From Chlamydomonas sphaeroides (lineage: Eukaryota > Chlorophyta > Chlorophyceae > Chlamydomonadales > Chlamydomonadaceae): a stretch of 14,936 nt of DNA. Of this stretch, positions 9,337 to 14,936 are shown one piece after another (position 1 is the stretch's first letter; every line of letters begins with the position of its first letter). Where the stretch lies: positions 1 through 14,936 of the forward strand of contig BDDC01002233.1 of assembly GCA_001662425.1 (NCBI GenBank). Direction: 5' to 3'. The translations under genes were made by a program, and so were the position numbers. The notes beneath the pieces are model-generated. The model did no database searches. It was not told the DNA's origin and worked only from the letters and a program-made list of their open reading frames with translations.

Positions 9337-9783
9337 GCTGCCTCTACGCCCGGCACGGAGTCTGGGCTGATGCAGTGATGGAGCTTGCTACTGATATGTG
9401 GCTTGTGTGGCTGATGTGTGGGCCAGTTTTCTTTCCACTTCGGTGGGACCGTTGGTCGCAATTGCGCTTCATTGCTCTGACACGGTGCAACGCTGCATAA
9501 CTTCTCAAGCTGCTTCAACCATTCCTGACTACCACACGAAGCATTTGCTGAAAGCAAACTTGCAGCGACCTGCCGTTGGAAAGCCCTCGCCCCAAACAAA
9601 GTCCAAGAGCTTTTGCATTTGACGTCTTACATTCTTTACATTACCTATCAGCCTTTAAATAACACGTCAACGTCAACCCACTGCGTGCCGCCGACCGCCG
9701 CATCTCGGCATTCCTAGCGGCGTCTCACAGCTTTCCTAGTGTCAGGCCCCCCGAGACAACAGACACTGGAGCTATAACACGAG
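9337..9783. promoter_or_regulatory. Shared divergent promoter region between ZDS (-) and RSL1D1-like gene (+)
   Basis: These 447 bp separate two head-to-head starts and are visibly poorer in GC than the coding DNA. They contain TGACGTC at 9620-9626, CACGTCA at 9663-9669 and ACGTCA at 9670-9675, all TGACG/ACGT cores of the kind bound by plant bZIP factors. A TATA-like TTTAAATAA lies at 9654-9662, about 125 bp before the RSL1D1-like ATG. The region must hold both 5' UTRs. The binding roles are inference. Confidence 0.5.
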
Positions 9784-11171
9784 ATGTCACAAGCATTGGA
9801 CCGCTCGGCGCCGCCGGCGAGCACCAGCGCGGGGCCTGCCGATGTGAAGCTTACAGGCTGGAAGCCGCAACAGGTACGACATGTTACTGCGCGTTGCGGA
9901 TGCAGGATTGGCGATACCCTTCGCAACGGGCGCGGTGGTCGCGACGGCGGGACTGTGCCGCTCGGCAGCGTTTCGGCAGCGGCGCCCGGCGGCGCCGTCG
10001 GGTTAGGCCGGCCTTGCCCCTCGCGCCGGGCAAGCGCGGCGCGCAGCCTGACAGGCATGTGTCGCCGGCGGGGGCAGCGGCGCCGTGAATGTGGTGCTCC
10101 CCCCACTTGCGCCGCGGCCTGCAGCAGCGGGCGCGCTCAGCGGTTACCGGCTCTGCGCATGCGCCGGGCGTTCCCTGCAGCCCGCCGGTCTATCCGTCTT
10201 GGGCGGGGGGGAGGGGCAGCGCATGCCCCGGTCTGCTGGCGCAGCACCCTGCCAGCCACGGCCCTGCCCATGGGCCTGCCCCGCCGCCTCCGCCACAACG
10301 CCTCTGCTCCGCTGCCCGGCCAGTCCCACCGACCCCTCGCCTCCCCTGATTCCCAGCCCTCCCTTGCCCTCCCTCGCCCCGTCGTCCCAACCCGCCCTCC
10401 GCACCCCAGGTCAAGAAGGCGGTACAGTCGCTGCTCAAGTTCGTGGGCCAGCAGCAGGAGCAGAACAAGGCGCTGTTTGAGGAGGAGGAGCTATTCTACC
10501 TGCAGATTGCGCTCAAGAAGATGCCCATGCAGGCGCGCAAGGACAAGCCCGTGCCGCTGCCGCTGCCGCACGCGCTCTACTCGCCCGACGGCCAGGACAT
10601 ATGCCTGCTCGTCAAGGACGCGCCTGACGCGCCGGGCGGCAAGGAGGCCAAGGCGCGGCTGGCCAAGCTGGAGAAGAACGGCGGCGTCAACAAGGTCATC
10701 GGCACGCAGAAGCTGCGCACCAAGTACGAGTCGCACGAGGCCAAGCGCCAGTTGTGCAAGGCCTACGACCTGTTCCTCGCCGATGACCGCATCCTGCCGT
10801 CGCTGCCCAAGCTCATTGGCAAGTCGTTCTTCAAGCGCAAGAAGCAGCCCATCCCCATCAGCCTGCGCAAGCCCAACCTGGCGGCCGAGATCCGCAAGGC
10901 CTGCGCCGCCACCTACCTCTTCCGCGGCAGCGGCACCTGCATCAACATCAAGGTCGGCCGCAGCAGCTTCAGCGCGCAGCAGGTGGCGGACAACGTGCAC
11001 GCGGCGCTGGTGGGCGCGGCGGCGCACATCCCCAAGAAGTGGTCGGCCATCCAGGGCGTCTTCCTCAAGACCGCCGACTCGGTGGCGCTGCCGCTGTTCC
11101 AGACGCTGCCCGACCAGCCCACCCGCATCCAGGGTGAGGCGGCGCCAGCGGCGGCCGCCGGCAAGGCGTGA
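9784..11171 (+). CDS. Ribosomal L1 domain-containing nucleolar protein, RSL1D1/UTP30 type, complete, two exons
   Basis: Exons are 9784-9873 and 10410-11171, joined across a 536 bp GT..AG intron in phase 0, giving 283 aa. Known relatives (human RSL1D1, yeast Utp30 and Cic1/Nsa3) act in nucleolar pre-ribosome assembly rather than as ribosomal proteins. Residues 1-30 are an unstructured leader. The L1-like fold spans roughly 35-265, with LFYLQIALKKMP, then PHALYSPDGQDICLLVKD, the acidic/basic helix around CKAYDLFLADDRILPSLPKL, and PIPISLRKPNLAAEIRKA. The C-terminal part is GTCINIKVGRSS ... VADNVHAALVG ... IPKKWSAIQGVFLKTADSVALPLF, typical of this subfamily. It ends in an Ala-rich tail. Codon use is strongly biased (Lys nearly always AAG, Leu mostly CTG), which suggests good expression. 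The very long basic C-terminal tail of animal RSL1D1 is absent, as in the shorter fungal and plant forms. Confidence 0.88.
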
Positions 11172-11804
11172 GCAGCGCGGCGGCTGGCGGCTGCGCGCTG
11201 GACGGCGGGCGGGTGGGGGTGGGGGGTGATGGGGGGCTGGTGCTGTATGGGGTGGGGGCACTGCGGGCGGTGATGCCTGGGCAAAAGCAGAGGTGAGCAG
11301 CTGGTTGCGCTGGGCGCTTAGCGCTGGGCAGGACCGCGGTGGCTTGGTGGGGCGCGACCCGGCTTCGAAGCACGAGCCGGGCACACGGAGGGGCGCACCT
11401 CCTTGGTCTATGTTAGGCAACTGTTGGCGGCGCGAACAGGGGGTTACCCTGTGCGGCTGTGTGCTTGGCGCAATGCAGGGCCTCGCATACTGCGGTCTTA
11501 GGCGGCACGCCGGATGCCGCAATCGCACCTGTGCTGTTTGGAGATGCCAGGCGGGGATGAGCTTGCGGAAGCGGACTGCGGTGATGCGTGCGCTGCAAGT
11601 GGGCTAATGATGATTGATGACCCGCCTGGAGCGCTTGAGACGAGCGGGTGGGGACGGGTAGTGGAGCGATGGGAGTGCGGGCTGGGCTCCGCCTGGAGAT
11701 CGGAGAGGGCCAGGCGCTAGGCACGGCTAGGGAGCATGCGTTGCAGTGTGGGACCACGTCCCTTGTGCGGACGGAGCTGGTACGCTCGTGACGATGGGTG
11801 ACTC

Positions 11805-11809
11805 TGTAA
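11805..11809 (+). terminator. Candidate poly(A) signal TGTAA for the RSL1D1-like gene
   Basis: This is the first TGTAA I saw after the stop codon at 11171. It predicts a 3' UTR of about 650 bases, a plausible length for a volvocine-type alga. It rests only on a pentamer match and position. Confidence 0.45.
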
Positions 11810-12791
11810 GCTGATTGTGGATCAGCATTGGTGTAGCTCGCAGAGTAAGTATGGATAGGGCTACGTTGTCGCTCCTAGGATGCGTCTTGTCAGGTGGTAC
11901 CGTAGTGTCACCCCCTGAAGATGGGTAACAGGGACCCGGCTTTCTGGCGAACAGGTGATGGCAGGCCGGCTGGCGTAACGTTGTCAAAGGTTGCTGCTGT
12001 GACAATGCGGCTCAGCCGCTGGCGCGGTGCCCTTCTCGTCCCCAACGCAACCGGGAGCGAATCTGTTCGACGGGGCATGTGAACTGGGTCAGCGGAACTC
12101 AGGCTTGCAGCGTTGGCGATGCAAGCGTGCCTGCAGGTGATCAGCGTAGCCAGGTTCCTATAGTGAGGCCATCCCACGCCAGCGTCTGAACAGCAGTCGT
12201 GTGCGGTGTCTGGACAGCAAGCAGGGCAAGTGTGCCCCCATCGGAATGGGAAATCCGTCCTCCATCTGGGGCTGCCGGCCACCACCCCAACCTTTGGGGC
12301 TTCATCAGCTGAAGGGAGGCGGTTTGGCAGGGGTGAGCGCTCCTGAGGAAGAGAGGAAGAGCAGGGTGGGGCAGGAGGTGGAAGCACCAGGCCGCAGCTG
12401 CTAATCCATAGCTCTGTTACCTGTTGGATGTCCCCCGATGGAGTGATCTTCCGGACTCGGAGAAAATCGGTGAAGCAGGGCAGGGTTCCTTTGCAGAGGA
12501 GAGGAGGGCCCCTCTACATCCTTCTTCACGCACCTCACCGGCTTACACCACCTCACCTGCTCGCAGTGACTGGCAGCAGCTCGCACGCTCACGGGCTCGC
12601 CGTAGGGTTACACGCGCAGGGTTACGCGTGCCGTCGAGTATCTGTCTAAGATTATGGAAGGTTACGCCCGCGACGACCGAAACCTGGCTGCCGAATGCAA
12701 CATAACAATAGCGCGCGTGGTACTTTGACGAGCCACTGCGGCTGCATGCCGAAACCCGTCGGACACGTGCTGGCGCGGCAGCCCCTGCTCA

Positions 12792-12981
12792 GCACTTCGC
12801 TGCACTTCGCTTTGGAGAAGTCGACGTGACAAACACAAGCCGTGGCCGGTTGAAGTGCAAAGTGCAAGCCGTTTACCCCGTTTGCACTGAAGCGTTTCCC
12901 AAGCTCTTGCTCTTCTTATTATATGGCGCTTATATGGCGTTTAATTGCGCGGTAAACTTCGAAGCTGTCTACGCTGCACTT
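12792..12981. promoter_or_regulatory. Cluster of GCACTT/AAGTGC motifs upstream of the membrane protein gene
   Basis: GCACTT occurs at 12792, 12802 and 12976, and its complement AAGTGC at 12853 and 12860; a partial GCACT is at 12884. The first two belong to a perfect 10-bp tandem duplication (gcacttcgct, 12792-12811). All sit within 36 to 225 bp of the ATG at 13017, which fits a promoter or 5' UTR element cluster. No factor can be named. Confidence 0.4.
12919..12939 (+). promoter_or_regulatory. Duplicated TTATATGGCG box, TATA-like
   Basis: The 10-mer ttatatggcg occurs at 12919-12928 and again at 12930-12939, about 80-100 bp before the ATG at 13017. Each copy has a TATAT core and also resembles half of a CArG box. 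Position fits a core promoter element for the membrane protein gene; the function is inferred. Confidence 0.4.
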
Positions 12982-13016
12982 GCTTAGTTACCTGGAACAC
13001 ACCTGGAAGTGTTGAC

Positions 13017-14891
13017 ATGGTCCGCAAGGCCTGTAACACAAGAATTGCACGGCCTATGGCTGCCTCAGAGCAGAGCATAGCGGCAATCGTGCTCGGCGCG
13101 TTGGACAGCAGTATCGGTGGTCGCTCCGTCGCTGTGACGCCGCCCGGGCCTTCTGCCGGCACACTAGAGAACGAGGATGGCCAATCGGTGGCGTCCAGCA
13201 GCAAGTTTGGCAAGCCCTTGGCGAAGCAAGAGAGTGACGGCCAAGACGGTGAAACGACCTCGACGGAGGCCGTCGCCAAGCCCCTGTCGCGCTCACAACG
13301 CTGCTTCTCAGCGGTGAGGGCCGTTGAGGGCCAAGGGCGTCCCCCAAAAAAGCTTATACAAAACCGTGCCACGACGCCGGGGTATTGCTCGTGCGCCCCA
13401 CGAAACCCGTGCCTCTGACGTAGGGGTGTTACTAAGGCCGTTGTGGCACACGCCCCTCACTGGCCCCGCCCCTCCCACCAGCTCCGCCGCTGGCTGCCGT
13501 GGCCGCCTCCCCGCTACCTCTGGGTAGCGCTCATGGTGCTGGTAGTGATGCAGACCCTGGCCATCGTGGGCAGCATCTACTTCATCCGCAGCGTGCAGGT
13601 GACTGCGCCCGCGGCGCTCGCCCCCGCCCGCCCGCTCGGCCGCCCGCCCTCCCGCATGCGAGCACGTAGCCCCGGGCCCGGGGCGCCCCACACGGCCGGG
13701 CACTGCCTCCCCTCGTATGCCCTGCCGGGGCCCCCTCCTGTCCTCCTGGTTCAAGCCAGGCCCCTGCCGCTGCCCCCTGCACTCCCGCCGCCTTCCCCTC
13801 CCCCCCAGGACGACAGCCGCGAGGCGGCCAAGGACGTGGCGCGGCAGAGCGCCCGCTCCATAGAGTCGGTGCTGGACCGCATGGTGGGGCAGGGGCGGGG
13901 TGGGGCAGGGGGAGAGGCAGGCGTGGAGGCAGGGGGAAGGCAGGCGAAGGGGAGGGAGGCGGTGATCGGGAAGGAGAGGAGGTGGTTCAAGGGAGGCAAT
14001 TGAAGGGGGAGGGAGGAAAGCGGTGATGGGGAGGATGTATCAAGTAGGACACACGCACGGGTCGCATGCGCCTATGGAGGTATGATGGGATAGGACCACA
14101 CCCGTGCCGCCCTGCCCTGCCCCCGTCCCCTTGACCCCCTGCCGCCCACCCGGGCCCCCTCCGCCGCCCCCTCGCCCCCCCAGGTGGCCCCCGTGCTGGC
14201 CATGGCGGCGCTGGTGCACGTGGACCCCAACTGGGACGTGGTCAATGCCTCCTTCCCCGCCTTCACCGACAGCATATACATGTGTGTATGGGGGGAACCT
14301 GTGTGTTCCAGTGTCAAGTAGAACAACACCCCGCACGCGGAACAGCACGCCCCGGGTAGAGGGGCGCGTCGGCCGTGCGCAGAGGGATGCGGTTAGATGC
14401 GTATGTTCAAATGTGTAGTAGAACAGAGCTCCACACGCGTGTGTGGTGGGAGCTGGGGGGGGCCGTGCGGGGCTGGGGGGGCGGGGCCCAGTGACGCGGC
14501 CGCAGCCCGTGGGGCGCCCATTGCGCCATGCCACCAAAGGCCCCTGCTGCCGTACACCCTCCCTCCTGCCCCCTCCCGCCCCTCCCCCCTCTCCACCTTC
14601 CCCCTCCAGCACCAACCCCTACTACCAGATCGAGCTGTGCCCCTACGGCATGGTGCGGTCCATGTCCATGCGTGAGTGGGGGCCAGCGGGAGGGGAGGGG
14701 AGGGGAGGGGAGGGGGTGACGAGGGGAGGGGAGGGGGAAACATGGGAAGGGGGGACGGGGCAGGGAAGGCCCGCCCAGCCGCTCCTCCGTTGCACCCCCC
14801 AGCGCCCCCCATCTGCTGCCCACCGCTCCGCAGCCTGGGTCACCGTCACCGGCGAGGAGCGCTGGCAGCTGTGGAAGAGCTTCGACTGGGG
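13017..14891 (+). CDS. Single-pass membrane protein with unassigned sensor-like region, 5' part (six exons, runs off window)
   Basis: Exons are 13017-13313, 13482-13598, 13809-13883, 14184-14281, 14610-14671 and 14834-14891, all phase-compatible; about 235 residues are visible. Residues 1-99 are polar, rich in Ser, Thr and charged residues, probably cytosolic and disordered. After RRWLPWPPPR comes one clear membrane helix, YLWVALMVLVVMQTLAIVGS and on to I134. It is followed by a charged stretch DDSREAAKDVARQSARSIES, then VAPVLAMAALVHVDPNWDVV with a possible N-glycosylation site (NAS), and IELCPYGMVRSMSM. A helix followed by a ligand-binding-like segment recalls CHASE-type ectodomains of algal cyclases and kinases, but the match is too weak to name a family. 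The last exon meets an in-frame TGA at 14893-14895; that sequence is also a good donor (GTGAGG), so I infer that the gene continues. The fourth exon's donor (GTGTGT) is the least certain junction. Confidence 0.6.
14037..14440. repeat. Diverged short repeat in introns 3 and 4 of the membrane protein gene
   Basis: The segments at 14301-14340 and 14401-14440 align without gaps at 29 of 40 positions, exactly 100 bp apart, sharing cores AGTAGAACA and CACGCG. A weaker third copy starts at about 14037 (tcaagtaggaca followed by cacgcac). No terminal repeats or ORF accompany them. Confidence 0.5.
14688..14739. repeat. GGGGA tandem repeat, potential G-quadruplex tract
   Basis: Repeated GGGGA units, interrupted once by GTGACGA, lie 15 bp after the donor of the membrane protein gene's fifth intron (14672-14833). 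With runs of four or five G separated by one base, the sense-strand RNA could form G-quadruplexes. Confidence 0.75.
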
Positions 14892-14923
14892 GTGAGGCGC
14901 GGGGGGCTGGGGTGGAGCGCGGC

Positions 14924-14936
14924 GGGGGGGGGGGGG
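14924..14936. repeat. Poly-G tract at the right edge
   Basis: Thirteen G end the window, 33 bp after the inferred donor of the membrane protein gene's sixth intron. As at the left edge, a homopolymer within a donor-proximal G-rich region probably limits the assembly. Confidence 0.85.

Larger units (their letters stand above)
11172..13016. other. Gene-free region between RSL1D1-like gene and membrane protein gene
   Basis: These 1.85 kb hold the 3' UTR of the RSL1D1-like gene (to about 11825 if the TGTAA at 11805 is used), followed by roughly 1.2 kb of lower-GC sequence and the 5' UTR/promoter of the next gene. Open frames on either strand, the longest being minus-strand 11908-12387, give no recognisable domain or motif and no algal-style coding bias. 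I saw no tRNA-like cloverleaf, terminal inverted repeat or transposase. Motif clusters near 12790-12985 are listed separately. Confidence 0.5.

Noticed and set aside
9784..11229. 481-residue open frame starting at the RSL1D1-like ATG
   Set aside because: It reads through the intron and enters exon 2 in the wrong frame, giving an Arg/Ser-rich translation; splicing at 9873/10410 gives the L1-domain protein.
11908..12387. 159-residue open frame on the minus strand
   Set aside because: No recognisable domain, mixed codon use unlike the neighbouring genes and no plausible splice partners; kept only as uncharacterised spacer.
12600..12630. AGGGTTAC words as an interstitial telomere
   Set aside because: Only two loose copies; they do not match TTTTAGGG or TTTAGGG in tandem.

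Overview
The window looks like nuclear DNA of a GC-rich green alga, most likely a chlorophyte of the Chlamydomonas/Volvox type. The reasons are: every gene has many short introns with GT..AG borders; codon use is very GC-rich with long Gly/Ala/Pro tracts; two genes carry Arg/Ser/Ala-rich plastid-type leaders; one gene encodes a plant/algal zeta-carotene desaturase; and TGTAA, the usual poly(A) signal of chlorophyte algae, lies downstream of two genes. There is no sign of operons, rRNA, tRNA, CRISPR or a mobile element. The species cannot be fixed from sequence alone.

Layout. (1) 27-868, minus strand: 5' part of a TRM8/METTL1-type tRNA (guanine-N7-)-methyltransferase gene, cut by the window edge. 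(2) 1178-3799, plus strand: a plastid-targeted RpiA-fold protein related to ribose-5-phosphate isomerase, eight exons, 301 aa, with an altered active-site segment. (3) 5003-9336, minus strand: complete zeta-carotene desaturase (ZDS), twelve exons, 585 aa. (4) 9784-11171, plus strand: ribosomal-L1-domain nucleolar protein (RSL1D1/UTP30 type), two exons, 283 aa. (5) 13017-14891, plus strand: 5' part of a single-pass membrane protein whose sensor-like region I cannot assign to a family with confidence; it runs off the right edge. I derived the exon joins by hand. In every case the reading phase is kept and the joined protein reads continuously through the family motifs.

Genes 1/2 and 3/4 are divergent pairs sharing 0.3-0.45 kb intergenic regions. 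Genes 2/3 converge on a 1.2 kb gene-free stretch. A 1.8 kb stretch separates genes 4 and 5. The five genes do not form a pathway: they cover tRNA modification, plastid sugar-phosphate or related metabolism, carotenoid synthesis, ribosome biogenesis and membrane sensing. This is ordinary algal gene order.

The most notable points are a consistent intron architecture (G/purine-rich after the donor, C/pyrimidine-rich before the acceptor), the degenerate catalytic segment of the RpiA-like protein, plastid leaders split by introns in two genes, and the unassigned membrane protein with a short repeat in its introns. I found no convincing evidence of a wholly new biological system.
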